DNA of 64,000 nucleotides from Aedes albopictus (lineage: Eukaryota > Arthropoda > Insecta > Diptera > Culicidae): positions 499,120,536 through 499,184,535 of the forward strand of contig NC_085137.1 of assembly GCF_035046485.1 (NCBI RefSeq), read 5' to 3'. Below, piece after piece: positions 36,180 to 49,323 of the stretch (position 1 is its first letter; each line of letters starts with the position of its first letter). Below the pieces are notes generated by a model. The model was not told the DNA's origin and did no database searches. It was given only the letters and a program-made list of their open reading frames with translations. A program made the translations under genes and the position numbers.

Positions 36180-38190
36180 AAGCCTGGAGGCATCCCTGAT
36201 GAATTTTCTGGAGGAATCCCTGGTGGATCTTCTGTAGGCATCACTGAATCCTTCTAGAAAAATCTCTGAAGAGACTTCGGGAGAGATATGAATGATGAAT
36301 AATGAATTAAATTTAATGAAAAGTGACAGGAGTACCTTCAGAATTTCTTTCAGAAGATTTCCCATAGGAAGTCCTTCAGAGATTAATATGAGGTTCAGAG
36401 GGATTTCTTCTGAAATTCCTTCAGGAATTCGCATCGCACAGGAGTTTCCTCTAGAATTCCAAGAAGGGCTTTCTCCTGACATTCTGTAGAGTTCGCTCAG
36501 GGAGATCCTTCAGGGATCACCCAGAGAGTTTCATCAAGGTTTGCTACAGGAATTCCTTCTAGCATCCCTCCTAAAATTTATTTAGGAACTCATCCTGAAA
36601 TTTCTTCGAGAATTCCTCTTAGAATTACTGCGTTCCGAACTAAATGAAAGTTTTCAAAGATTCTATCAGGAGTTTTTTCCTTCGGTGATTTCTCCAGGAG
36701 TTCGTTCAGGGATCTCCCGAATAGCTCCAGGAGGGATGCCTCCAGGTGATAATTAGCAATTCCTTCAGAAGATCCCTAAGCTATTTCAACAAAACTTCGC
36801 TTCCAGAAGTCCCTTCAGAGATTTTTTCGGGAGGATTCATAAATGCCTCCTGGAGATCCATCAAAAATTCCGTAAGAAGCTTCTTCAGAAATTCCTGCAG
36901 TAGTTCTTTAAAAACCAGTCTTTGAGCTTCTGCAGTGATTTATTCTGAAATTTCTTTAGAAATTCCTACAGAAGTTCTTTAAGAAATTAGTCCAGGAGTT
37001 TTCAGGGATTCTTGCAGATGTTTCTTCAGAGATTCCTCCTGAATATCTTCAGAAATTCCTACGAAAGTTTCTTCAGAAATCTCTCCTGGAGTTCCTTCAG
37101 AGAATCTTATATGAGGATCCAAGGTTACGTTCAGTAGAATTCAAAGAATCTCCCAGAAAATTATATAAGAGTTCCTTATAAGATTACTTCAGGTATCCTT
37201 AGGGGATTCCTTGTGAAGTTCCTTTATGGATTCTTTCAGGAGTTCTTCAAAGGATCGCACCTGGGGTTCTTTCAGATTGTAGATTGAGATCGAGATTTTT
37301 CCAGGAGGACTCATGGATGCCTTCACGAGTTAGATCAGACATTTCTCCAGAAGCTCATTCAGTAATTTCTACAGGAGTTCTTTCAGGGAATCTTGTAGGA
37401 GTTCCTTAAATAATTTTCTTTAGGATTATAATCATGCATATCTCCTGCATACACTTGAGGGATCCTTCATGGAGTTTTTACAACAATTCATCCTGGATTT
37501 TCATCCGTAATTTCTCGAGAAATTCTTTTGGGGATACCTCCTGCAAATCCTTCCCCCTACTCGAAAAGATTTTTTTTGAGAGATTCCGCTGAAAATCCTT
37601 CGAGGATTCCACCTGAAATTCCTTCGGACATTCCTACCGGAATTCTTTCGGGAGTTCCCCATGGAAATCCTGCAGTGATTTTGCTTTTAATTTTTTCAGG
37701 AATTCTTCCTAGAGTTCTATCGGGAAATTCGCCTGGAATTATTTCAGGGATTCCTTTTAGAATTCCTTTGAGGATTCTTCTTTCTTTCGAAGTTTCCTCC
37801 AACGAGGATTCTTCCTGAAAATCTTTCGGGGTTTCCGACGGATTATCAGTCGTACATTAATCCTGGATTCTTACGCGGCTTCATCCTGGAATTCCTTTGA
37901 TGATTCCTGTTCCAGAGGTTCCTCTTGTAATAACTTCGGGGATTCCTCAAGGAATTCATCCGAGGATTTCTCCTGGACTTCCTTTGGGAATTCTTCCAGG
38001 AATACTTTCGGGGATTCCTTTTGGAATTCTTTCGGAGATTCCTCTTAGAATTCATTCTGGAATTTCTCTTGGAATTGTTATCGAAGATTCCACCTGGACT
38101 TCCTGCAAAGATTCCTCTTGAATTTTTTTCGGGGATTTCTCCTAATATACTGTCGTGGATTTCTCCTGAAATTTCCTGAGAGGAAATTAC
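36180..38190. repeat. Degenerate GGAATTCC-type repeat, block 6
   Basis: Mostly T-rich orientation, about 2 kb. Several apparent ORFs with IPxG periodicity come from the ~12-bp unit. It lies just outside the hAT-like element and runs in the opposite orientation to the repeat inside that element. Confidence 0.75.
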
Positions 38191-38596
38191 ATTTCAATTT
38201 CACTGGGCAAAGTCAAGTAACTGTATGTATGTATACAATTCAACACCCCCTGTCTGTGTTGTCTGTGCGATTTTTACTGAATTTCACACTAAAACTGAAA
38301 TCATCTATAGCCCGGGAGTAGAAAGGTGAAAGCTCTGTTGGGATCCAGAGACCCGTTTCAGAATGCCTAGTTATTTACTCGCGACCATTCCGAAGTCACT
38401 TTCACTTACAACAAACCCCGCGTGAGTGCTTTACCATTATTAAACGGATAATGATATTGCAAACACACTTCCTGCTTCAAAGATAATCTTCAAAGCTGGC
38501 GCGTATTTAATTCAATTTGTTGTAGTAATATGTATGTAGTCAGAACAATCTCGCCAGAAATTATCCAAGGTAGCGCTGCTATCGCCATGGAAACGT
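38191..38596. other. Unassigned sequence next to the hAT-like element
   Basis: It contains GGCAAAGTCAAGTAACTG-like wording that recurs at 44359-44375 on the other side of the element. Nothing else was recognised. Confidence 0.3.
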
Positions 38597-39299
38597 CTTT
38601 ACAGCATTGGCGTAACTAGAGGGGGGGCCAGGGGGGCCAGGCCCCCCCCAGAATCCGCCAGGCCCCCCCCCCCAGAAATTTGTCATGACTTTATACATGG
38701 AAATTAGAAAAAATCCAAAAACCACTGTCGTGGTGACAAACATAGATCTATAATAGACATTTATTTGACATAATATGTGTTTAAATTGACAGTTATTGGA
38801 GACAATTCTCAACTGAGAAATTAAATCTAAATGATAATTTCCAGGAAACCCTGGATGGGTATCTTTAAGAATCTTTGAATTTTTTAGCAGCATTACTGCA
38901 AAATGTGGTTAAGTGCTTCTTTATGGCAATCAAGTGTAATGTGGGAAAAAAAATCTGGTTGAATTTGTAATGGAATTCCAGCAAAGCTTTTGAATTCCTA
39001 GTGAGAATAGATGTACGTAGCTGAAGCATAAACGCGAGTGTATTCATTAAAACCATGCTGGAGGAGACTATTAATTTCTTTTATTTCGTGGGCCAGGGGT
39101 ATTTTTGCATCTATCAAACAACGCACAAATTCAAATGGTCATTGAGGAAGTTTTAATATATTTAAAAGCTGGTGCTGCAAGGGGTAATCGTAATCTTGAA
39201 GATATTCATGATTGGACTTGTAAAAGACTTGGTATTCATGAGATAATTGTGAAAGAATTCCTGGATGACTTCTTGGAGAATTTTTTGGCTTCTATGTCC

Positions 39300-42200
39300 C
39301 TCTAAAATTATCTAAAAGAATTTCAATACAAATCGCTGGAGGAATTCCTCTAGAAATCATTCAAATTATTCAACAAATCTACAAGTAATCCTAAAAAAAT
39401 CCTGGGGTGAATCTCTGCAAAACATTATGAACGGAATACAGTAATTTTTTAACTAACCGCTGAATAAATTTAAAAAAAAATCCCGAGAGAAATTTCGGAA
39501 GAAATCATTACAAGAATTCTCGGAGCAATACCTGCAGGAATCCCTGGAGTAATTTCTGAAAGTATACCTGGAGGAATCCCTGGATGAATTCCTGGAGGAA
39601 TCCGAAGAGCAATTATGCTAGGAATTTCAGGAAGAAAAATCTGATGAATCCGCATCAAAAATCCCTCTAGAAATTACTAGAAATTTTTTTAGATGAATCT
39701 GGATGCATTGCTGGAGGAATCCCTAGAGGAATTCTTCAAGAATTCAAGAAATCCTAGAAAATTTTCTGGACAAATTCCTGGCGGATTCCCTGGAAAAGTT
39801 AATGGATAAATTTCTGAAGGAGGCATCCCTGGAGAAGTTCGTGGAGTAATGCCTGGAGCATTAGAGAAATTTCTGATGAAATTCCAATATAGATTTTTAG
39901 AAGAATTCCCAGAGTAATTTCTGGAGGAATTCCAGGAAGAATTCTTGGAGGAATCTCACGGAAAAATCCTTAGAGGAATCCCTGCAGGAATTTCTGGTAT
40001 ATTCTTGGAGGAATTCCTGGTGGAATTTCTAGAAGAACCCGTGAAATAACTCCTGGACGGATTTCTAGAGGTATCCCTGGAGTTGAATTTCATGGATTAA
40101 TTCCTAGAGGAAACCTGTAAGAATTTCCGGAGGAATCCCTTGGAAAAATTTCTATAGAATTTCCTGAAGAATCTCGTGAAAGAATATCGGAAGCAATCTC
40201 TGAAGGATTTCCTGCAGAATTTGCTGAAGGAATGCTGTAGGATTTTCCGAAGAAATTACTGGAGGGATTCCTGGATCAATTTCTGAAGAAATTCCTGTAC
40301 GAATTTCTGAAGAAATGCCTGCGGTAAATCTTGGTGGAATTTCTTGAGGAGCCCCTGGAGACATTGCGGTTGTAATTTCTCAGGAATTCCAAGAGGAATT
40401 CCTATATGAATTCCTGAAGGACTTTCTGAAGGAATTCCTGGGGTATGTGTGAAGAAACCTCATAAGGAATTCCCGCAAAAATTCTTAGAGAAATTTCTAC
40501 AGAAATTCTTGAACGAATCCCTGGAGATATTCTTGGAAAGAACCCTGGAGAAATCCCCGAAACAAATTTCTGGAGTAACCTTAGGAGGGATTCCTGGAGG
40601 AACTTCCGGACAAGTTCTAGGTGGAATCTCAGGAGGACAAATCTCTATAGGTAATCTTGGGGAAATTCAATGGAACTATTCATGGATGAATTCCAGGAGG
40701 AATCTCTTAATCAATTCTTAGAGGAATCCTTCAATGAATTCCTAGAAGAATCTCTAGAGGAATTCTGGAAGGAATCCATGGAGAAATTTCTGAATATATT
40801 CCTAGAGAAATTCCTAGAGGGATTCTGAGAAGAATTTCTAATGGAGTTCCAGGAGAAATTTCCAGAGGAATTTCTGGAGGACTTACAGGAGCAATTTCAG
40901 AAGGAATTTCTGGAAGAATTACTGGAGAAATCATCGGTGGAATTTCTGGAGGAATCCATGAAATAATTCCTGGAGGAATGTGTAGAGGAAACCGTGGAGA
41001 AGAAATTCCTGGATTAATTCTTGGGGGAAACCCTGGAAGAATTTCTGGAGGAATTCCTGGAACAATTCCTAAAGTAATTGCTGTACGAATTTCCGAAGAA
41101 ATTCCTGGAGGAATTCCTGAAGAAAAACCTGGGGTAATTTTTGGTGAAATTCGTGGTAGAACTCCTGGAGGAATCCCTGGAGTAATGCCTGGATGAAATC
41201 CTGGTAGAATGCCAGGAGGAATACCTGAATTAATTCTTGAATAAATTCCAGAAAGAATTTCTGGGGAAATTTTTAAAAGAATAACTTGAGGATTTCCTGG
41301 AGGATTCCTGAAAAATATTTGAAGGAATTCCTAGAGACGTGGTCACCGGTGTGGTCACCGGCAAAATCGATTGCAGCTGTCTTCTTAGCAACTTGCACTT
41401 CCACGCTCCAGCCCGCCGCCTTCGTAATTCAAGATAGCTGTGGATTCCCATTGATCGTTCGGATTACGGATATCACAGCCCGTTTGAATCGTGTTGTAGG
41501 TTGTTTAATGATGTGTGTGACTCGTTTGAATTTAATATAAGTAAATTAGTGTTTAAAAATATAATTAAGTCTAGCTAATCAGTCTGTGCGGCATTCAGCC
41601 GAAGATGTTGTCAAATAAATAAATAAAAATAAATAGATATCTCAGGAGGAAATCATTCAGGAATCCCAGGAAGAATTATTGGAATATTTCTTGGATAAAC
41701 TCCGGGAGGAATTCTTGGGGTAATTTCTAAATGACTCCCTGGAGGATTTTTTAGACAAGTTCTTGGAGAAATTGCGGTGATAATTTCTGAAGGAATCCTG
41801 GATTAATGCCTGGGGGAATCCCTATAGAAATCTCTGGAGGAACTTCTGGAGGAATGCCTGGAGGAACCCCTGGATAAATTCCTGGAGACATGCCTGTATC
41901 AATTCCTGGAGGAATCTCTCGAAAAATTCCTTAAGAAATCCCTGGAGGAAACCCTGGGGAATTTCCTTGAAAAATCCCTGGAGACATTCCTGGACTAGAT
42001 GAGTTCCTGGTGGAGTTTTCAGAAGAATTCTGGGAGCAATCTAGTGGAGTTTGGAGTTTTTAGAAGAACTCCCGAAGCAATCTCTAGATGAATTGTTGGA
42101 GAAATCCCGGGATGAGTCCATGGAGAAACTTCCAGGAGAAATTTCTAAAGAAAACTCTTGAAAAATTCCTAGAGGAATCCTTAGAGAAATTTCTAGAGAA

Positions 42201-44160
42201 ATTCTTGGAAGAATCCTTGGGAAAATTCTTGGAAAAATCCCTGGAGGAATCCCTGAAGCAATTTCTGGAGAAACCGCAGGAGGAATGCCTGGAAAGTTCT
42301 TGAATGAACTCCTGGAGGAATCTTGAGAAAAATTTTGATAGCAATTAATGGAGGAATTTCTTAAGAAATTCCAAAAGAAATTTCTGAAGAAATTCCAAGA
42401 GAAATTTATGAAGAAACTCCAAGAGAAATTTCTGAAAAAATTCCAAGAGAAATTTCTAGAGAAATTCCCAGAGGAATTTTTTGATGAATTCCAGGAGGAA
42501 TTCCTGAAGGAATTGCGGTAGTAATTGCTGAAGGAATTCCTATGGGAGTTCCAGGATAAATTCCTGGAGGACTTTCTGAAGGGATTCTTGGGGTAATTCT
42601 TAAGTAACCTCTTGAGGAATTCCTGGAGGCATCCTTAGAAGAATTTCTAGAGAATTACTTGGAAGAATCCCTGGGGGAATTCTTGCAAAAAAACCTGGAA
42701 GAATCCCTGAAACAATTTCTGGGAGAACCTCAGGAGGAACTCCTGGACGAATCACTATTGGAAATCTTAGGGAAATTCCGAGGAACTATTCATGGAAGAA
42801 CTCCAGGAGGAATCCCTAAATGAATATCTTGAGAATCCCTGAATGAATTCCTGGAAGAATCTCTAGAGGAATTCTGGAAGGAATCCATGGAGAAATTTCT
42901 GAAGGAATTCCTGGAGAAATTTTTAGAGGAATTCAGAAAGGAATTACTGCAGGAATCATCGGTGGAATTCCTGGAGGGATCCATGATATAAATCCTGGAG
43001 GAATGTGCAAAGGAAACCCTAGAGAAGAAATTCCTGGTTTAATTCTTGGAAGAAACCCTGGAAGAATTTTTGGAGGAATTCATGGAAGAATTTCTGGATC
43101 CAAACTTGAATAAATTCCTGGAGTAAATCCTGAGGAAATACCTGGGGTAATACCTGAAGAAATTCCTGGAGAACTCTTGCAGAAGTCTCTGGAGAAAGCC
43201 TTAATGAAATCCTAGAGGCATGCCAGAAGGAATACCTGGTATAATTCTTGAAAAAAATCCGGGAGGAATTTCCGAAGGACTTCCTGGAGGAATCTCAAGA
43301 TTCATTCCTGATGAAATACAAAGTTCAATATCTGAGGGAATTCCAGGAGGATTTTCTGAAGAATTCTCAGGGGAAATACTGAAGAAACAGCTGAAATTCC
43401 TGAGGAAACCCTGAAATCCTGGATTAATTCCTGCGGGAGTTTCTGAAGGAATCCCCTTTATGAGTTCTTCTAGAAATGTTTAAAATAATCTCGGAATTCG
43501 TTTTTGTAAGAATAACAAAAGAAATTTCCGGTGAATCCCTGGAGGAACTCTTGAAGTAATTTCTGAAGAAACCCGATGAGGAATCCCGGAAGCAAGCCCC
43601 ATGAGGAACTCTAAATGGAATCTCAGGAGAGCTTTCTTAGCGAATACCTGGAAGAATTTTTGTAGGAATATTCCTGGATAAAAAAAATGAAGAAATCAAT
43701 GTCTACAGTAATTGTTGAAGGAAAACTAGGATCCCTAAAGGTTTTTTGAACAAATTTTTCAAGCAATTCTTGGAGTATTTTTTTAACAATCGCTAAGTAA
43801 AACTTTCTAAGATAATTTCAGGAATACTTTTCTGCAAAAATACTTCGAATCATTCCAGATGTAATTATTAGGGCAATCTCTAGTGGAATTCTGAAAGGCA
43901 TATATGGAGAAATTCCTGTAGAAATCTCTGAATACTTGCAGAAATACCTTAAAGGATTTCTGGTAAAATTCCTGAAGGAAACCTCGAAAAAAGCTCTGGA
44001 ACAATCACTGGAGGAACCACTAAAGATATCCCAGGAAAAATCCTCGAAAAAATGTCTAGTGGAATCCCTAGATGAATTCTTGATTGAATTTCTGGAAGAA
44101 GCCATGATGGAATCACTGAAGCAAGCAATGGAAAAAAATCTTGGAAGAATTGTTCGTACT
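39300..44160. repeat. Degenerate GGAATTCC-type repeat, block 7 (within the hAT-like element)
   Basis: The longest block: A/G-rich orientation, built from GGAATTCCTGGA-like units. Regular sub-runs show a clear 12-bp period, for example 42120-42300 and 42350-42480, where frames read EKFLEESL or KFSQDSS-like patterns. It is interrupted by a retrotransposon tail at 41337-41633. Confidence 0.85.
41337..41633 (+). mobile_element. 5'-truncated non-LTR retrotransposon tail
   Basis: A non-repeat insert begins GTGGTCACCGGTGTGGTCAC, runs through CATTCAGCCGAAGATGTTG, and ends in AAATAAATAAATAAAA. A truncated 5' end with a simple A-rich 3' tail is the usual form of a LINE insertion. The coding remnant is too short to assign a clade. 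Confidence 0.6.
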
Positions 44161-44375
44161 CATATAGTTTACGAAACTATGAACAAATCTAAAACAGTCA
44201 TTTTGATTACTCAAAACTACAATACTGATTTGCATATTCACATATCGGGCGCCCATCCCGCTTAAAATTCATCTCAAGTCAGGCCCCCCCTGGGCCCCCT
44301 CCAGGAAAAATCCTAGTTACGCCAATGCTTTACAGCGCAGTCACGCTTACTCCTTGCCTTGGGCAAAGTCAAGTA

Positions 44376-44972
44376 CAGTATGCGGCAGGAAAAAAATGCG
44401 AAAGTGTTTTTCAACTTCAAGCCTCATTTTTGTCCATTAGACGTTAACCAATTTATGTTGCAACGTTCCATGATCTCTAACATGCTAATTTTCTGAAAAG
44501 TTTTTTTTTTCAAATCCCATTTTGGTCACTGACGTTTACAAGACGGTGCCTGAAGCTGAAGACAATTAGAATTTTCAAACCAATAAAATGTACGCGGCCT
44601 GTGTAAATTTCATATGCGATGAAACAAAAATTTTAATTTTCTCTATAATATCATAAAATATATGTGCTTATTTCATCTGGTATGTGAAACTACATTGCTC
44701 TGGATTAGTATGGCCTGTTTGGTCATCGAATTATAGCAAATTTTTTGCAATTTTAGCCATTTTCTCTTATGACCATTGGGCGTGCAGTTTATCGATACCA
44801 ACTTTTAAGGCTTGCATTATCACATGTTAAAAATCAAATATGTTCATTTTTATTCTGTAGTGCTAGAATATAGACATTGACTGATACACTGTCTTGAAAA
44901 AATAGTCATATATCCCATATTTAACGTGTGATAGCGCCTTGAACTTTTCGCATTTTTTCCTGCCGCACCCCG
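44376..44972. mobile_element. TA-flanked element with CAGTATGCGGCAGG ends, copy 1
   Basis: A 597-bp element whose ends CAGTATGCGGCAGGAAAAAA and TTTTTTCCTGCCGCACCCCG are imperfect inverses, with TA on both sides. It represents the uninterrupted form of the heavily nested copy at 47738-51393. It is non-coding. Confidence 0.75.
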
Positions 44973-44974
44973 TA

Positions 44975-45700
44975 ACTGTTCGAAAATGAATTTTTCAGAG
45001 GGTTTACATAAGCGGCTTTCTCTGGACTGGGTAAAAAAGTAAAAGCAGGACAAAGTCCAGTTCGATATAGTAGAAAGCACAATTCAGGAGCGGTACAAAC
45101 TGTAAGTGCTGAAGCTACCAGTAATCACTCTCGCAGTGCTGCAGTGGATAAACGAGCTGCAAATTAGAACGAGTGGTTAACCCTTCAAAGTCCTAAACGA
45201 ACTCCTTTTTTTTTCAAACGATTACTACTCAAAGACTATACAATCAAAAAAATTGAAACCAATTTTAAATTAAATGCGGTAGTTGGTCTTACAATATTTG
45301 GGTATGGCATCCTCCCTGATCCCTCCTCCTATTTTTCGGCAATTTGGCCATAAAATGATCGCTATGTGCTATGAACATGCCGTCGCTACGGAACCGGTTC
45401 CGGATGTTCCGGATTTCGGTTCTACGTAGTCATTTAGAAGCGTGGCGGCCTGAGTCAGCACAAACGAACTAAAAATCTCGTCGTACAGAAGCGAATATGG
45501 AACGAATTTAAATAATTTGTTTACATTATACTCGAACACATGTATAGTTTGTAAAAAAGGACAGAAAACTTCGGAATGGTTCCAAACGTTCGGTGGGTCA
45601 CTGGGTCAGATTCTCATGAAAAGCTGTTTTATTTTTGGTACATAGAGTGGTTTTCATTATGATCCGCAATCAAACTCTCTCTCTATTTCTATTATAACTT
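44975..45700. other. Unassigned sequence
   Basis: A GC-rich patch GGAACCGGTTCCGGATGTTC near 45398 and a lone TTAACCCTTC motif near 45178 (resembling a piggyBac-type end) are visible. No gene was found. Confidence 0.3.
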
Positions 45701-45704
45701 ACAC

Positions 45705-47115
45705 GCAGAAATTCCTGTAGGAATCATGCAAGAATTTTTAAAAGAATTCCTGGAATGATACTAATACTCCTCCAGAAACTATTGCAGAATCGCTCATGCA
45801 ATTACAGCTCAAATTCCTACGTACAAAAATTAGTGCTGTGATTTCTACGAGGATTCCTCCAAAAACTCTTCTTAGTATTTACCCAGTAATTTCTGCCGGA
45901 AATCCACTTGAGATTCCTTCAGGAATTCTTGCTGAAATAACTTCTAGGATCCATTCAGGAAATCTTAGCTGATGCTGTTTAAAAAATTCCAGCAAGAATT
46001 CTTGAAAAAAATTAAGTAGAAATATCTGTAGGTATCCTGGCAAGTATTTCAGTTGATGTTACAAGAAAATCTCTCCAAGAAAAGCTTCAGGAACTCCTTC
46101 AGCAAATACTCTAGGAGGGCCCACAGAGATTTCTGCAGAAGTTCCTTTCGTTATTTTTACAGGGATTTTTCAAAAGACTACACAAACTCCACTTCAAATT
46201 TCCCCAAAAATATCTGCTGGGTTTTCTCCAGGAAATCCTCCTCTCGTTGATCTAGTAATACATCTTGGAACAATATACAGTAATACAATCTTGGAATCCA
46301 AGAATATTCCTGGAATTACGTCTAGACATTCTTGATGGGATTTCTCGAATTTTCTTGATAGGCTTCATCCGGCAACTACTGCTGTCACTTCTTTATGGGT
46401 TCTTCCAGATATTCATCCGGAGAATTTTTTTTGCAGGAATTCCTTTCGAATTTCTCTAGGGATTCTTCCAAGAATGCCTCTAGGGATTCTTCTAAGTATT
46501 ACTCTTCGTGTTCTTTGAGAAGTTATGCTGAAATTGCTCTTAGAATGCTGATAGGATTTCTCCAGGAATTCGTGGTCGGAATTCTCTAGGAAGTCTTGCT
46601 GGGAATCCTCACACAATTCCTGACGTAAATTCTTAAATAATTCCTGGAGGATTCCTAAGGACTTCAATAGCTGCAAAAAAAATCTGGCGATGCTTGTGAA
46701 ATCCTAGCAAGAATGCTTGAAAAAATCCTAGTTAGTGTCTTGAAGAAATCCAGCGAAAATTCTCGAAGGTATTCCGAGATAAATTACTGGAGGAATCATT
46801 GAAAAAATCCCTAAAGGAATCATCGGAACCATTTCTCGAGAAATCTCTTGCAGAATTTCATCAGGCATTCATGAAGGAATCCTTGCATGAATCTTTGAAT
46901 GAATTCCACCTGAATCTCAAGAAATATACGTAGCGAAACTCGTAGAAAAAATATCTTAGAAGGAATTACTGAAGATTTTCTGGAAAAATAACAGCTAGAA
47001 TTGCTGAATAAATTCCTGAAGGACTGTCATCAGAATGTCTTTGAAAAACCCCATCAGATATTTCTGACGAAATCCCAAGAGAATTCTTGGAGAAACCTCA
47101 GCAGAAATCTATGAA
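45705..47115. repeat. Degenerate GGAATTCC-type repeat, block 8, with orientation switch
   Basis: T-rich orientation from 45705 to about 46620, then A-rich from about 46640 to 47115, so two opposed blocks abut. Unit decay is strong. Confidence 0.65.
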
Positions 47116-47525
47116 AAAAAAACGCAAATTTAGTATTTTTACTGAGATAATATCGTACTTCTTACACATTTTAGTGCTGAGTGGTTTCAGCGAGAAAGGT
47201 AATTTCTCAAAAAAGCTGATAGAACGGACAAATCAAGCCTAACTTTACCAAATACCGTATATAACATATGTAAACAAAAAAGAAATTTTCACATCGGGCG
47301 CTGAATTGCGATAAGGACTACAATTTGTTCTTTGGGGATGATTTGTTAAAAAAAACATCCGGATTTTTTTACGTTTCTGAAATGCTCAATGTACGAGTTG
47401 CAATGGGAACAGCGATCTTTCCCTTCGATTTCCTTTGTTCGTGTATTTTGTTAGATATGGTGTTTGGTAAAGTTAGGCTTGATCTCGAACTAACCACTCC
47501 GCATAGAATACGATATAAATATTAA

Positions 47526-47640
47526 CCCTCGAGCAGTCGCGTCTTTGACTACCCGCAGCGACGCTCCGCTCACGCTGTGTACCACATGCGAGCATTTTTC
47601 ATGGTGGGTGTACCCAGTACACGACGCGACCGCTCCCGGG
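47526..47640. mobile_element. piggyBac-like MITE with TTAA flanks, copy 1
   Basis: CCCTCGAGCAGTCGCGTC and GACGCGACCGCTCCCGGG form imperfect inverted ends directly bracketed by TTAA (47522-47525 and 47641-47644). TTAA target use and CCC-type ends are the hallmark of piggyBac-family elements. It is 115 bp and non-coding. Confidence 0.65.
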
Positions 47641-47839
47641 TTAAGCAACACTATCGGAGGTGGCGTTGCCAAGAAAATGAATGTCACTCCGTTGAAGCAC
47701 TTCTTCTGGGATGGAACGCATGATTCATAAGTTTGTACAGTATGCGGCAGGAAAAAATGCGAAAGTGTTTTCCAACTTCAAACCTCATTTTTGTCCATTT
47801 AACGTTAACCAATCTATGTTTCAACGTTCCATGATTTAA

Positions 47840-47954
47840 CCTTCCAGGACGCGCGCCATCAATCGACCAAAACTGCACCGCGCTAGCGCTGTATACGAAA
47901 AGCGAGTTTTTTTGGTAGTGTTGTACTTTTTACAACAGCGCGCGCGCTGAAGGG
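47840..47954. mobile_element. piggyBac-like MITE with TTAA flanks, copy 2
   Basis: CCTTCCAGGACGCGCGCC and GCGCGCGCGCTGAAGGG ends lie between TTAA tetranucleotides (47836-47839 and 47955-47958). The corresponding point in copy 1 of the host element has no insert. Confidence 0.65.
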
Positions 47955-48713
47955 TTAAAATAAAATAAGTTTTTTGAAAAAGTAATTAAAAATTATCCTA
48001 TTTTGATTACTAACCTTTACAGGACAGTGCCTGAAGCTGAAGACAATTAGAATTTTCAAACCGCAAAAAAGTACACAGCTCGTTAAATTTCGTATCTGAT
48101 AAAACAAATTTTTTAATTTGCTCTACAATATCATCAAATATATGGTAAGTTGGGGCAGGATGGGTCACCTAAGAAATGGATCCCTATAACATTCTGAATA
48201 TAAATAGCATTTCTCTGTTTTCTATCACGACTTCCAGATACACTAGTCAGCTATGATATAAGGGTATAGAAAGGTCATACAGTTTGAAACCTGCTTCTTG
48301 ACAAACAATTGTCAAAACATGACCCATCTTGCCCCACCTCATTTCTACGGGGGCAAGATGGGTCAGCTATCAGAAATTCGATTTTTCTCCAACAAAAAAT
48401 ACTAGATCTTCTATTTTTTCTCTATACATCTAAGCTTCACATACGTACAGATTACATGAAAGAAGTGTTGAAACATATCGGTAGATTATTCTCAGAACTA
48501 GAAGATTTTTATTCAGGTAGCCATAAAAAAACTTCGAAAACTTATATTTTTTGTAGAAAAATATTAAAAATATGTTCACAAATTTTCAGCGCTCTAGTCG
48601 CTTTGATAATGTAGGTCACATAATAGCCTTTCTATGAAAAATAAAACATTTTTAAAAACTATGCAAACATACCGAAAAATTAGGGTGACCCATCTTGCCC
48701 CGTCTACACATTA

Positions 48714-48875
48714 GGGGCTGTTCATAAACCACGTAGACCAAAATTTGGTCATCTCAGACCCCCCCTCCCCCCTCGTAGACTTTCGTCCATACAAAAAATT
48801 TAAAATTTGTATGGATCGTAGACTTTGGCCAGATCCCCCCCCCCCCCAAAGTCTACGTGGTTTATGAACGGCCCC
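48714..48875. mobile_element. MITE of the GGGGCTGTTCAT family, copy 2
   Basis: 162 bp, with ends GGGGCTGTTCATAAACCACG and its near inverse, flanked by TTA at 48711-48713 and 48876-48878. It holds a C13-type run near 48835-48847. A decayed copy is at 35281-35448. Confidence 0.75.
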
Positions 48876-48973
48876 TTAGACGTAGTTATATGAAATGTAT
48901 AGCATAAGGAGTATAACGAAAAAAAATTTTTTTTTTCTGCGGAAGGAACGTAAATAATTTTAAAAACAATATA

Positions 48974-49190
48974 AGGTACACCGGGGCAAGTTGAAACGGG
49001 TGGGGCAAGATGAAACACGAAGTTTTGAAATAGTTTTCATTTTAATTTGGAAAATTTTCTAACGCCAAAAGATTGTTTGAATCAAAAACTATGTGTTATG
49101 GCATTTAAGCTGTTTACCATCATTAGATAACATCATGTTAACCCGCTGTTTCATCTTGCCCCACCCGTTTCAACTTGCCCCGGTGTACCT
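48974..49190. mobile_element. 217-bp TA-flanked MITE with AGGTACACCGGGGC ends
   Basis: AGGTACACCGGGGCAAGTTG at the left has an exact inverse at the right, and the arms extend through GGTGGGGCAAGATGAAACA. TA flanks lie at 48972-48973 and 49191-49192. It is nested inside the 48143-49317 element. Confidence 0.8.
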
Positions 49191-49323
49191 TATTACTTTT
49201 TTGTGTATCCACGTCGTTCATCTGGGAAAATTATAGAAAGATTCAAAAAATAAATAGTACGGTTGAAAACGGTACTGACCCATCTTGCCCCCTGACCCAT
49301 CTTGCCCCCACATACCATATGTA

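Larger units (their letters stand above)
38605..44327. mobile_element. 5.7-kb hAT-like element filled with GGAATTCC repeat
   Basis: The terminal inverted repeats CATTGGCGTAACTAG lie at both ends, followed inside by G/C runs (GGGGGGGCC and GGCCCCCC). The 8-bp direct repeat CTTTACAG flanks the element exactly (38597-38604 and 44328-44335), as expected of hAT transposition. The left 650 bp and right 110 bp are ordinary AT-rich DNA; the remaining ~4.9 kb is degenerate 12-bp repeat. No transposase is recognisable; a 66-codon ORF at 39105-39305 shows no hAT domain. It appears non-autonomous. Confidence 0.8.
48143..49317. mobile_element. TIR element with TGGGGCAAGATGGGTC-type ends
   Basis: TGGTAAGTTGGGGCAGGATG at the left is matched by the near inverse at the right (TGCCCCCACATACCA), with TA flanks. 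Internal copies of GACCCATCTTGCCCC recur several times (48318, 48690, 49287). It contains two smaller MITEs (48714-48875 and 48974-49190). Confidence 0.7.

Noticed and set aside
39105..39305. 66-codon ORF as hAT transposase remnant
   Set aside because: It shows no dimerisation-domain motif or catalytic residues; only its position inside the hAT-like element suggested it.
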